This document shows, in pieces, positions 38,531-50,010 of a stretch of 64,000 bases of DNA. Position 1 is the first letter of the stretch. The number at the start of each line of letters is the position of its first letter. This DNA is from Carallia brachiata (taxonomy: Eukaryota > Streptophyta > Magnoliopsida > Malpighiales > Rhizophoraceae): NCBI GenBank assembly GCA_021464245.1, contig JADCRB010000068.1:1935297-1999296 (forward strand), written 5' to 3'. Below the pieces are notes generated by a model that saw only the letters and a program-made list of their open reading frames with translations, was not told the DNA's origin and searched no databases. Position numbers and translations under genes: made by a program.

Positions 38531-39068
38531 ATCTATAGGGTATCAATATTTTTAATTTTTAATTTTTAAATTTTTTTATATTTAAATTTTAAATTTTTTT
38601 GACATTTCATTTGAATTTTAAATTTTTTAATTTTATACTACATCAGTCCTTTAAGTTATAAAAAGTAGTCAATCGATTAATAAATGAGTTTAACTTAATA
38701 AAAATTATTTAAAAAAAGTTTAATACATGAATTAAATATTTTTTTATCAACAAAATATACACATTAAATATTTTTTTAATCAATAAAATATACGAATTAA
38801 ATAAGTAACATGCATATTTTTGGTAGAAAAGACATTTAATTCATATATTTAATCTTTTTTTAAATAAATTTTTGTAAAGTTAAAATCATTTTTAATAGAT
38901 TGATTACTTTTAGTAAATAGAGAAACTGATTTAATATAAAATTAAAAAGTTTAGAACTCAAATGAAATATCAAAAAAATTTAAGAGTTAAACATAAAAAA
39001 TTTAAGAGTTAAACGTAAAAAAAACTTAAAAATTTAGAAATAAAAATATTAATATCTCAAATCTATAT
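38531..39068. mobile_element. Long foldback (MITE-like) element, about 540 bp
   Basis: The left and right halves are imperfect inverted copies. Examples: gacatttcatttgaatttta on the left matches the complement of the right half as gatatttcatttgagttcta; aaaagtagtcaatcgatta matches aaaagtaatcaatctatta. Both ends carry an atctata-like sequence. No open frame is present. Confidence 0.72.
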
Positions 39069-42001
39069 ACGCTACTCATTTGACAAAAGGAAAAAAAACA
39101 AAAGAAATTATGCTACTCAGCGATCCTAAGCTTGAAAATATACGCAGCGAAACCACGAGAGGAAGTGGGAACGAGATCAATGATGGCAATGACATAAATG
39201 GAAAGGGAATGGCAAAAGAATTTTGTTATTTATTCACCATATCTCATAAAGACCAAGATAATCTTCATAAATAGAAAGAGAAAATATCTTATTAGAAAGG
39301 CAAAAAATCTAATTATATTTCTTGTTTTGTGAAAAAAAATCTTCAGACTTTTACAAGGAAAGGTTTAAAAATTTTTAACATATTATAAAGAAGCCGTCAA
39401 ATTTTAAAAAATAAAAATAAAATAAATTAATTATTAAATATTATTAAATAAAAGTATACTGTTATCATGCATCTATTTAACCAAAATTATGTAATTATAT
39501 TATTTATAAAAACAGACACCCTCTCATTACTTGCCTTAAGAGGATTTTTATTTTTCATCGAAAAAAAAAAGATTGTATTGGGCATATTAGTTATTAAATT
39601 TGTGATTTGAGATCTGGTTCAACAATTCTAAATTAGTCAACTCACTACTTAAGTACTAATAAAATTAAAAATAATTCTATCACTAAAGACTACGACGTAT
39701 CGAGCTTACTCACAATATCCTGCATCACAACTTACATGAAAATTATTGGGTCACCTAGCTCTGTTATAAAAGAGCGCAGAGATAAAGATTCAAATACGAG
39801 TTATCAATATAAAAATATGTGAATTTATCATAAAATTATCGCTTCAACTGACCGTCATGAGAATTTGCACGTTGCATTTTCATGCCCACAAATATATTGG
39901 AACGTGTTCTTCGTTCGAAAAGACACCTGCTCTACATTTTTCGGGCAGCAACAGACACGTGTTATACATTCCATTACGTTAAATATGCAAAAGAAGGAAA
40001 ATACACGTGACTCGCTTGTGAAAGAAGGCTTTTCATGATTCGCTATCTTGTAAGCCACGCATAATATCTTCTACTTGAGCATCTGCTAAATTGGTCCAAC
40101 TAACGAAGCTACTAATAAATAAATAGTATTATTATTATTATTTGAATTAGTTTTACTGGCAAACACACCACTCACCAGTTGATTTGTGTGACCTACTTTC
40201 AGAATTAGTTGTAACGTCTATAATACCCTTTTTTTGGCTTTTTCTTTGTTTTCTTCCGGCTTTCAAATTTCAACAAGATCAATGTCCAGATCGAAACAAG
40301 AATATTATCTCTTTCTTAATTGACAATTTTTAAGGATAAAAAAATTAACAATGAATTCACGAGCAATAATTGGAATTTAAAGCCTTTTTTATTTTTCTTA
40401 AGAATTTTGTGTTTCCCAATGGGCATGATTTTATTCCTTTTTATTTATTTTTTTTCCTCTTTTGATCCCAGCTTGCTAGTAGAAAAGCCACAAAAGATTG
40501 GATATATCCCGAATAGTTGACAGCAGCAATTAGCTAGCTTCTACGTGCAAGTCTACTGATCCCCGGACCTTGGCTACATAGTTGAAGTATATTCCTTTTG
40601 CACTTCAGCTAGATCCTTGAAGTGTATCTCTAGAAAGACGGGATAAAGTTTACTATCATTTGGTGCCGTCTGGGGCCTACTTTTCCCTTCTTTTTTTTTC
40701 CCCATGATATGGGCAAGCCACACGTCTTCTATTTTTTTAATGTATATATGTATGTACTTCGCTTTGAGGTTTTCAGTTTTTACAGATCAAAAACAAGTGA
40801 TATGAGGTATTTTTCTTCATCCAGACGAAAAAGAAAGGCGACTTTTAGCTGCGATAGGTAGAGTACAGAAGTCCAAAAACTGTAAAGTGATTGCTTTGCT
40901 TGAAGGACAGAAATCATCAAATAAAGTTTTGATTTTAAGTATTAGTTAGTGGAATTTTGAAAATTATCTTAAATTGGTTCGGTTTCCGGAATAGCAACCG
41001 GGATTAATTAATAGCTCTGTAGGGCCAATTCATCCTAGGAGAATGATTCCATTGGAGGAGGAATATTATCCGAAATCACATGTTCAACGCGTAGAAAAGT
41101 ATTTTAATTTCTAAGAATACTAGAAAAGATTTTTGGAACAAAAGATTTTGTCAAATGCGTCCATTTTGACAAAATCCATAACGTAAAACAATAGTTTTCC
41201 AGATAGAGGTCAAACAAAATTTTGTTGTAATATGTTCGTTTTAAAATAAAATGAAAAAAAAATTAGTGAGTTCAATTAAGTAATTTAAAAGTAAGTATAA
41301 AATAATATAAATTGTTAAATAATTAAATTAAAAAAATAAATAAATATTAAATATTATTAATAAAATTATATAATTATATTAAAATTATTTAAATAAAATA
41401 ATTTAGTGTCACTCAAATAAAAAAATGTATGTAAATTCACGCAACCACGAAGATTGGCATCACATCAATTAAGGAATCCAATCGGAAAGCAATTAGTGTC
41501 GACCAGTGTTTCTCCGAGTATTGTGACTTTTGACCGGTACACACTCCGTTTCCCATTTATGGTGGACTTGTGTAGTTGTGTACTCCTGCTCCATTTTGGA
41601 CGACTTTAAATTTGACATACATAGTTGCGTAGTTATTGAAGGGAGCTCAAGTTCAACCATTATTGGTGGTTCAACCCACCCAATTCACCCTACACCACAA
41701 AGCCACCAAACTGCATTCAAAACAAAAGCATCTAAATTTTGGATATTATTCATCAATCTACCCTATTTAATATTTCTTAATTCTTGAAAGAAATTGTAAT
41801 TTAGATAACAATGGTAATATACCAACAAAATAAAAGTTAATGATTCAGTCTTCCTCAATTATTCTCTCTGTCTCTCAAATCAATTAATTTAAATCTGACA
41901 TATCTTAAAAAAAAAACTCTCAATCACTTACACCAAGCAATATTATTTCAATTCACCAAAACAAACAAACATATCCTAAACACCACGCCTCCCTTCAAAA
42001 A

Positions 42002-42010
42002 ACACGTGGC
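42002..42010 (+). promoter_or_regulatory. ABRE (ACACGTGGC) upstream of the MAPKKK gene
   Basis: A perfect abscisic-acid response element core with a G-box lies 287 bases before the start codon. MAPKKK17/18 genes of Arabidopsis are ABA-induced, so the element fits, but function here is inference. Confidence 0.6.
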
Positions 42011-42195
42011 ACATGTGCCATCCTGACAGGTCATCGCCGTCTGGGGTCGGGTAAGCTTTCAACCTGCAACCAATATCTGACACGTTGTAAAGTACAGTTA
42101 AAGCAATTGTCAAAACTCTAGATGCAAAGAGACCCAACCAACAAATAAAACTACTCTTTAAAAAGCCCCACCACGTTTGTACTCTCGCGGCCTTC

Positions 42196-42205
42196 TATAT
42201 AAAAG
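42196..42205 (+). promoter_or_regulatory. TATA box of the MAPKKK gene
   Basis: The sequence TATATAAAAG lies about 100 bases before the start codon, with an A-rich leader in between. Confidence 0.65.
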
Positions 42206-42296
42206 GCAACGGCGGTTAACCAAAAATGTTCTAAACTAGCCCCAAAAAAAAAAAAAACAGCAAACTTCATTTCCATCATCAATTCTTTCCCACCAA

Positions 42297-43547
42297 ATGG
42301 ACTGGACCAGAGGCCACGGCATAGGCCATGGCTCCACGGCCACCGTCTCTCTTGCCACCTCTCTCGTCTCTGGCAAAGTTTTTGCTGCCAAGTCGGCTGA
42401 GCTATCCCAGTCTGAATTTTTACAAAGGGAGCAGAAAATTCTCTCTTCCATAAGCTCTCCACTTATAGTTAGCTACATGGGACATGACATTACTAGAGAG
42501 AACAACAAGATTATGTACAATCTATTCTTGGAGTACATGTCCGGTGGCACGCTTAACGACGAAATTAGGGCCCGTGGAGGTAGGCTGGGCGAATCGCTGA
42601 TTAAATTTTACATTTACCAAATTTTGCAAGGCCTACGTTACTTGCATTCAAATGGGCTGGTGCATTGTGACATCAAGGGAAGGAACGTTCTAATAGGTCA
42701 AGCTGGGGCCAAACTTGCGGATTTCGGATGTGCAAAGCGGGTCAACCCGGTGGGGGTAGATGCAGTGACAACGACACCGATCAGCGGTACTCCAATGTTT
42801 ATGGCACCGGAGGTGGCGCGTGGCGAGGAGCAGGGGTTTGCTAGTGATATATGGGGTCTAGGGTGCACGATTATTGAAATGGCCACCGGAGGTGCGCCGT
42901 GGCCTAATGCGAATGACCCAGTTTCCGTTCTTTACCTAGTCGGATATTCGGGTCTTTCGCCGGAATTCCCCTGTTGTCTGTCGGAACAAGCGAGGGATTT
43001 CTTGGACAAGTGTTTAAGAAGAGATCCTAAAGAGAGGTGGACAGCCGGTAAACTTCTCAGTCATCCATTATTGGGAGAATTCAATTTAAATGCAAAGCAA
43101 GTTCAAGAAGCCAAACCAAGTTCAAAGTCACCAACAAGTATCCTTGATCCATGCTTTTGGAGCTCCCTGGATGAATCAGAAAGCTTGGAGAATCAGGTCC
43201 ATTCAGGTGCTGAAAGCTCAGCTGAAGAGAGGATCAGACGGTTGTGTTTGCTTTCTGGGGGCCCCAGTTGGAATTGGGATGAAAATTGGGTCACGATTAG
43301 AGTAAATTGCCGTCAGGAAAGTGACACAATTCTGGATGAAATTGAAGCCAGAAACGGCATGATTAGGATTAACCATGGTGTAGCAGAGCAGGAATGCCAC
43401 GTTGGTAGTGAGGAGTTGTATTTATTAGACAGCAATTTTAGCAATAGAATTAGTGTGGATTTTGGGGGTGCCTGTAAATATGGGAATGACGGTCTTGTAA
43501 ATAGTAGTCTCAGGGTTCAGAGCGACAAAGCCGTGTTTTGTTATTGA
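42297..43547 (+). CDS. MAPKKK17/18-like protein kinase (MEKK subfamily)
   Basis: A serine/threonine kinase expected to phosphorylate MAPK kinases, acting in the cytosol and nucleus in stress or ABA signalling. It is a single uninterrupted exon of 416 residues, as in Arabidopsis MAPKKK17 and 18. Visible motifs: glycine loop GHGIGHGSTATV at about residues 6-17, ATP-binding Lys 32 (AAKSAE), catalytic loop HCDIKGRN at 123-130 with Asp 125, DFG at 142-144 and APE at 170-172. The kinase domain ends near residue 265. A 150-residue C-terminal tail follows, ending DKAVFCY. The start has an in-frame MDWTRGHG, the usual beginning of this group. All catalytic residues are present. ABRE and TATA motifs lie upstream. 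Confidence 0.94.
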   Translation: MDWTRGHGIGHGSTATVSLATSLVSGKVFAAKSAELSQSEFLQREQKILSSISSPLIVSYMGHDITRENNKIMYNLFLEYMSGGTLNDEIRARGGRLGESLIKFYIYQILQGLRYLHSNGLVHCDIKGRNVLIGQAGAKLADFGCAKRVNPVGVDAVTTTPISGTPMFMAPEVARGEEQGFASDIWGLGCTIIEMATGGAPWPNANDPVSVLYLVGYSGLSPEFPCCLSEQARDFLDKCLRRDPKERWTAGKLLSHPLLGEFNLNAKQVQEAKPSSKSPTSILDPCFWSSLDESESLENQVHSGAESSAEERIRRLCLLSGGPSWNWDENWVTIRVNCRQESDTILDEIEARNGMIRINHGVAEQECHVGSEELYLLDSNFSNRISVDFGGACKYGNDGLVNSSLRVQSDKAVFCY

Positions 43548-45798
43548 TCCCTTCCATGTCAATACGATAATTTTTACGTGCGTAAATTCACCTCTCTATT
43601 TCCGCATTATTTACCTTTTTTTCATAAAAATTTTTAATTCTTGTTTGTATATTCTTCAGGAAAAAATAAAAATAAAGCACAAATTGAGAAGTTAAACCTG
43701 ATACGTTGTACATTTCCCAATTGGCACAGCCTAATCCTATATTCTCTGTTTCTGGGTAAGTACTCATGATACGGAATGGCTAAGAGAAGCTGCCAAATAT
43801 GCACTTGAAACTACTTCCAATATAAATCTCCACTTCCTTTCTTACGCTTTTTTATTGGGTTGGGATAAAGTTTCTGATGCTTAAGGAATCAAACAAAGGA
43901 TACCAAGTGGCCACCTTCACTATAAAAATACCAATGCGTTCGCTTTGCTCCGCTTGTTTGTTCTGTTTGTTAGGTAAACGTAGAGTTAATTTCCTCCACA
44001 TCTATCACGGATGTGCCAACCTGGAGAGCACTTCTCTTGTCAAAGCATTTCCTTCTCTCTTTATGTTTTCGGTAGGTAAGAGCTCAGAGTCTAATGACGC
44101 AATCAATGATGTGCATTCAATTAAATTTCCAGTCGTGTTGCAAATAGAAACTTCCGGGGGTTAGAAAAGGATCGCCCAACAAGTGTGCCAGAACCTAGAA
44201 GTCCTCCGAAGTCAAAGAGTAGAATTAAGAAAAACAAAAATCAGAAGCAGTGCGATTAACGAATTTTCTAATTCTAGAGAAAGATTTTAGAAATGCAATA
44301 GAGTGGATGAGGTGGTGGAATTTTAGGCAAGTGGTTGAGCTGAAAGTTCTGGGATGTTCCAATTTGATTCCATGAAAAGTTCTGAGATCAATGCCCCTTG
44401 TCCAGAACTTTAAAAGAATTCCTGGAACTTCAGAGAGACCGCCCATTGTCGACTTCTCCGGCATTGACTTTCGCATGTTAAAGCCCAATCCCAACCCCCT
44501 CCCCACTTCTCCCAAAAAAACAGAAATTGGGCTCCGTCAAGTAGTACGAGGAAAACTAGAGAGGCCCACTTCTACTTTGCATGGGATTATGTTTTGGACG
44601 TCTTTTGGGCTGGGGATTCTGTAATAGCTCTGCGAAGGTTCAAAACTTCAAATTTCGAACAAAATTCTTGGAACTGCCACTTCCGATCTCGGGTTCGCCT
44701 ATCTCCCTATTTTACTGTTGTTGTAGCTCTTTTGGATTTTAAAAAAAGAAAAAGAAATTATGATTGTGAACATTAACAGTGTGTTTGGTTATGGGATTCG
44801 GAATGGAAAGAATTGAATCAGAATGAACATTGCAGCAAGAAAAGAAATAAATTCTAATTAGATGAGAAACTAATCCTTTAGGCCTCACAAATTCCTAGAT
44901 AGTACAGCAATGCACTACAATTGATTCAAAATTTCAAATTACCAAAAGATCCATGTAGAATAATGGTGGAAAATTTAATAAAAACAAGTTGAGGGGCAAA
45001 TTAATCATTTGATATACATTTTTCCCTCTACTTTTTCACTGCATCTAAACAATAAATTTATTTATTTTAATTGTCTTTCTATTCTAATTTTAATATATTT
45101 AAATAATAAATTTATTTTCTTTTTAGTTATTTTCTCACTAATTTTTTTCCTCACTTTCAAATCCACACACAAAATAAGTTAAATAATCACTGACTTTTAT
45201 AAATTAATCACTGACTTTAGTTGGACAAAAATGTGGTGAAAAGTTCAATTCTCACTATATCTTTCTCTTTTTTATTTATATAAATTTAATATTTTTCAAG
45301 AAAGAAAAAAGAAATTCGCTGGGGTTCTTTATAGTTTTTATTTTTTTTTCTCATCAGACAAGCATAAAACGTTAAAAAAAAGAAGGAAAACGAAAAGAAT
45401 AAATATTAGTGAGTCGGTGATTTTTGTGTCGAATTATGTGCCGAATAAAATTAGAAATGTTATTTTTGAAACTAGAACTGATATTTTTGAACCAGTTGTT
45501 ATTTTTACATTTCAAAAATATCAGTTGCAATTTCAAAAATAACAGTTACAATTTCGTTCGACACAAAATTTCAGGACAAAAGTTTTGCACGAGGAAAACC
45601 TAATATGTGATTGCCATTGCAAGGCGGCAAATTAAAAACGCTGCAATTTAAACGCGCCTTACCTTCCTTATCCGTCCGTTTTCCTTTTTCCTTTTTATTT
45701 TTTATTTTTATTTTCCGTTTTCATTTCGTACTTCAGGAGAAATTTTCAATTTCAAAACAAACCATCAAAAACAAAAAAAAAAAAGAAAGGAAAAAGTT
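43548..45798. other. Intergenic spacer
   Basis: No gene is recognised. Open frames at 43877-44164 and 44225-44624 have no known domain. A gtgtgtttggtta sequence at 44780 resembles a MITE end. A foldback element lies at 45419-45575. Confidence 0.55.
45419..45575. mobile_element. Short foldback element, copy A of a two-copy family
   Basis: The left arm (tgttatttttgaa, then actgatatttttgaa) is the complement of the right arm (ttcaaaaatatcagtt, then ttcaaaaataacagtt). The ends read gtgtcgaa and cgacacaa. A relative is at 57936-58083. It lies about 220 bp before the start codon of the A/B barrel gene, so inside its likely promoter. Confidence 0.68.
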
Positions 45799-48326
45799 AT
45801 GCTGCTTCAAGTTCCAGCTCTTTTCACACGGAGATGGAGCGGCCATTCCGTTCTTTGTCTTCTTCCCTCGCGTCATTGCCGCCAAAACCCTATAGTTCGA
45901 AACGGCCGCGTCTCTTTAACCGGTAACTGTCGATCCCATTCACAAGAATCTGATTTCTCTTCGATCGAAGAATTTTTTAATTTTTTGAAGGAAAAACCGT
46001 TTTTGTGAGATCTATTTTCATCTCTCGTCTTTTTAAATCTTAATCGAATCGCGTGCAATTTCAGCATTTAACGAAGTCACGCTCGTGCCATCTCGGCGCG
46101 GGAGACGGCGGAGAATGACGGTCTCGGCTTCTGAAATTGAAAGCGACGGCGGCGGTACCGAGAGAAGAAGGTAAGCGTAGGGTTTCACAGACTTTCCATT
46201 ACTCGTTAATTTTACGTGGATTTTCTAATATCTGCAATTTAGTCCTCATCTATCCTTTTTTTCTTTTTTTTCGGAATCGGATGAATTTGCAAATCAAATG
46301 CACATTTTCTTTGAAGTTTATTATTCGCATATGCATTTTTCTTGCTTTTTTTTTTTTACTATATATATTTATAAATGTATGTATATTTGTTGCAGAAAAG
46401 TGGTGGAACATATATGTCTGCTGAAAGCAAAGGGCGATTTGTCTGAGGAGGACGAGAAGGATATGTTGGATTTTATGTATACATCTCAATATCAAATGCG
46501 TGGCATTGTTGCTGTATCTTTGGGTTTGTTCAACTCACTATTCAGTTGTTCTTGTTCTTATAAATTGCTGTGTGTGTGGATGATTGGATTGCGTCTGTCA
46601 GGAAGAAAATCTCAGTTTAGCTTGTGCCTTTTTCCTCCCTAAGTTTATTGTCTATGCAACAGCTTTATCAGAAAGCTGATTTTGATGTAACATATGTAGG
46701 ACGCATATCCAATGACAATGCGGAGAACTATACTCATGCCATTTACATGCGTTTCCAAAGAAAGGAAGACGTTGTGAAGTTCTACGAGAATCCTTTCTAT
46801 TTGAGAATTCTCGAGGAGCATGTAATGCCTTACTGCCAAGTATGCCCTGACATGTAAACACCAAAACTAGATTGCTCTAAACAAGTATTTTCTTTAATTT
46901 TGAACATATAAATGTATGATTTGATGCCCGAATTATGTGCTGCTTATTTAACCGATATACGTTTGCAGGGATTAGTCAATGTGGATTATGAATCTGTGGT
47001 AGAAGATGATCTTCTGTCAATATTTCGTAAGGGAGAGGTTCGAAAAAAAAAAACATGCTGTTTTTGTTTTTCTTCCTTTTTCTGAAGTTGTCACTAACTG
47101 TTTCTTTGGCTTACTCTGGGAGCGAAATTCAAATTCTCTTGGAATCTTTAGTTACTTGTCTCTATGCTTCTTGGCATTTAAGTTCTTAACTGCAGTAATC
47201 AATTTACATAAATTACATCTAGATTGCAGTTTGTTATCCATTTTGATTAAGGTTACCTAACACCGTATGATTGTTACTGTCTAGGAGTGTTAACTTCTGA
47301 GATGAAGTTGAAATGCTTTCTGGTTACAGGAGTTTAACTATGGCGTGGAGTTTCTGCATCTCATTGCCTTTGATGAGAGTGCATTCGGTGCAACCGCACA
47401 AGATGCATTGGCATCTCTTGAACGATTGACAAAAGAATTTGGATCCTTGGTTGTCCAGTCTACTCAAGGTGTGTGTGAAATGGGACAAGTAACAATTTGC
47501 AGATACTGAATTGGTGTGCTTTGTGAGTTTATTCAATTTATGGTTTGCATTCACTTCATTTACCTGCAACTCCTTAAGGCTAGCTGCTTGGAGAAACCAC
47601 TATTCCCTTGTAATACCTATAATGATTGTAGTTTTATTCAATCTATGATTCTGTGATGCTCAGGTTCAAATTTTAATGTTAGCAGCAGCGAGTATACACA
47701 TGCAATCATGATACGTTTTCGATCAAGTGAGTTGTCTTTCGCGTTCTGTAGGTTTGACTAATCCCTCGCTTTTTTTTTCCTGTTTTATGACTGCTATTTG
47801 TTGTTGTGTTTCACAGTGGAGGCATTTGAAATCTTTATAGGCAGCAAGGAATACAAAGATGTAAGGAATTTAGTTTATTAATCTAGCATGTTCTTTAACT
47901 CCAAGTTTTGTTTTCTTACCTATTAATGAATGGGTTTGGGTTGATCTGACATTATAGCTTGATGTGAATATATCTGTCATCTTTAACCCTTCCATCATTA
48001 TTTTCCATTCTTAGCCACAATGCAAAAAGCAGGGTCGGCTCTTGCTACTTTCCGAGTTTCCATTCACCCCTTCAGCTTCATGAAAGTACTACAAGAGACC
48101 CAATATATTTTCAGATGTAGATTGGGGACTAGAATATGATGTAAAAACTTTTGGATTTCAATTGTTTTGGCACTTAAAATAATAATGATCGGCATTTTTT
48201 TCCTCATGCAAATGGTGCCCTGAACATTTGAAAAAGCAGGTGTGGAGGTCCAAATTTGAATTGAATATCAGGAAAGCATTTCCGATTCATTTCTCTGTAG
48301 ATCCCGTGGGTGAGGAGATCATGTAA
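45799..48326 (+). CDS. Stress-response A/B barrel (DABB) domain protein, UP3-like
   Basis: A small alpha/beta-barrel protein of unknown biochemical role; Arabidopsis relatives are UP3 and DABB1. Exons are 45799-45922, 46065-46170, 46396-46523, 46700-46839, 46969-47037, 47330-47468, 47664-47726, 47817-47860 and 48240-48326. They join in phase to 900 bases, 299 residues, with all GT-AG introns. The first 60 or so residues are rich in Arg and Ser with few acids, which suggests an organelle transit peptide (inference). Two A/B barrel repeats follow: VVEHICLLKAKGDLSEEDEK to the ENYTHAIYMRF segment, then VEFLHLIAF to the SEYTHAIMIRF segment. The repeated YTHA motif marks both. No damage is seen. 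Confidence 0.88.
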
Positions 48327-49755
48327 CAATTGTCCATCTCTCCTCGAAGTTGGGTTTCTCTGCATTGAGCCAGGGCAGAAATGGGAACTGAGGTTCAAGC
48401 AGAGTCTCTGATGTCATCTTGTTCTTGTGATTCAGTGTAGGAGCGACCATACAGGTTAGCTTTCCTTCATTATGCCTAGCTTGACAGTTCAATTCTTTAT
48501 TCCTCTTATTCATTTAAGTATTTACTAAGATATTATTATTAGTTATGGAGCAATATGCTTGTTTTCTGTTAGTATTTTGTTTTGCAGTAAACAGAGGTTC
48601 TCATTTTCACATCATCTGTTTTGATTTTTTTTTTTTTTCCAGATATCATTTTAAAACAGATTATTTTCTGCATTTGTTTCTGATCGTGCATCTCTATGCA
48701 GCATGTATAGTGGTATTTTAGCTCCAAATGCATAACTTGGACAAAACTTGGAAGACTATCTTCCTTTCCTAGTCAATGTCAAAATTTTGGAACATCTATA
48801 CGGCTATTCCCAGTGAGAAGACTAAATTTTTCACTTTTGAACAGTAGGAAGACTAGATATTTGATTCTCTTTTTCTCTTAATCTCATCAAGTTCTTCCTT
48901 CTCTTTCCCCCAGCTGTTCATTCATAATTCGGAACTTCAAGTACATCTGTGTTGAAGATATCGCATGCTGTATTTTTGCTATGGATGCTACAACTTGGAG
49001 AGGACATCCATTCCATTGGTACCTGTTTTAGTGCATGTCTAAAAGAACATGCATACAAAGGTCTGACTGCAGTGTTGTTACTCTTTTCATTTGGTTAACA
49101 ATCTGTTAATATAGCTGATTTTAGTTTCACAGTTCAGACTGCTAGCAGTAAGTGGAGCCATCTTTTGGTATGCTTGCTTTTGACTTCTGTAAACCATTGT
49201 AATTTTCAGATTCACTTTGACGTCGTTGGCTAAAGCACGTTAGATAGGCCATTCATTGTAAATTCCCATTTTTTTGTCTTAACCTTTTCAGCTTTGTTAA
49301 ACTCGCATAAACCCCTTGCCCCTTAATTCTGGCCTCTTGTGTTATTGAAACCTTGACTGCCAGCTTTTGATGAGCACAGAAGTGTATGAATCACAAAATG
49401 TAGATGTCATTACTTTCTGATAGTGTTGGTTTTGTTTTTGGACTTTATGGCCATTTAAGTTAGCACAAGTATATTGCCTCAAAAAAAAAAAAAAAAAAAA
49501 AAAAGTTAGCACAAGTATTACTCAATACAGCACAGGCTCAAAATTTTGTGGAAAAAAATCTACATGCATTAGTGCCAGTTATTTTGAACGTTCGTTGAAG
49601 AAAACCTTGGTGTTGTTAATAGCCACAATTGAGCACTCCAGTCTCCAGTTTCTATGCATTTGCCAAGAAAGAAAAGGAAAATAAAAACGAGAACTTACAT
49701 TATGCTTTGCTTTGAGTCTGTATAACTAGAACAATACAGAATACAGATGAAGACG
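48327..49755. other. Spacer between the A/B barrel and CLE genes
   Basis: No further gene is recognised. The first part may hold the 3' UTR. A poly(A) micro-retroposition scar is at 49457-49518. Confidence 0.55.
49457..49518 (+). mobile_element. Micro-retroposition scar, poly(A) with 16-bp target duplication
   Basis: The sequence aagttagcacaagtat occurs at 49457-49472 and 49503-49518 without mismatch. The 30-base insert is attgcctc followed by 22 A bases. The 8-base remnant is nearly the same as in the scar at 21646-21693 (aattgctc). Confidence 0.78.
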
Positions 49756-50010
49756 TCAGTTGTGAAGTGGATTAGGTCCTTCCGGAATTGTCCTCTGAGC
49801 AACCCAATAAGTTCTCTCAGTGTCATGGCTGCCTGATTCCTTAGAAATTTTTGTGGGGAAATGAGAGGAAGAAAGTTCGGTTTTGAACATATTCCCCGAT
49901 TCTTCAATTGCTATTCTGTGGACATGGCGGCAGCTTGAGAGCTGGTTGGCTATAATTATGATCATTAATACAAAAAGGGGGAATCGGGGAATTTTGGTAG
50001 CCATGAACAT
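49756..50010 (-). CDS. CLE (CLAVATA3/ESR-related) signalling peptide precursor
   Basis: An 84-residue intronless precursor whose last 12 residues (73-84) read RTIPEGPNPLHN, a good CLE motif with the conserved Arg-1, Pro-4, Gly-6, Pro-7, Asn-8, Pro-9, Leu-10 and His-11. Residues 1-26 form a hydrophobic signal peptide (PLFVLMIIIIANQL). The middle 45 residues are variable, as in the family. The mature peptide, released in the apoplast, would bind a CLV1/BAM/PXY-type receptor kinase in meristem or vascular signalling. The stop follows the motif directly, as in most CLE genes. Two ATGs, at 50010 and 50004, could start it. The gene is easily missed because it is small. Confidence 0.87.
   Translation of the reverse strand: MFMATKIPRFPLFVLMIIIIANQLSSCRHVHRIAIEESGNMFKTELSSSHFPTKISKESGSHDTERTYWVAQRTIPEGPNPLHN

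Larger units (their letters stand above)
32485..42001. other. Intergenic spacer, 9.5 kb, no gene recognised
   Basis: Very AT-rich. It contains (TA)n at 33729-33748, an AT-rich dispersed repeat at 35355-35480, a 19-base GC-rich palindrome at 36505-36523, a micro-retroposition scar at 38301-38350, a long foldback element at 38531-39068 and further AT-rich repeat pieces at 39405-39500 and 41270-41420. Short open frames such as 33087-33299, 37018-37218 and 41530-41787 have no recognisable domain. Confidence 0.6.

Noticed and set aside
42698..42886. Minus-strand open frame inside the MAPKKK gene
   Set aside because: It is a shadow of the kinase coding frame.
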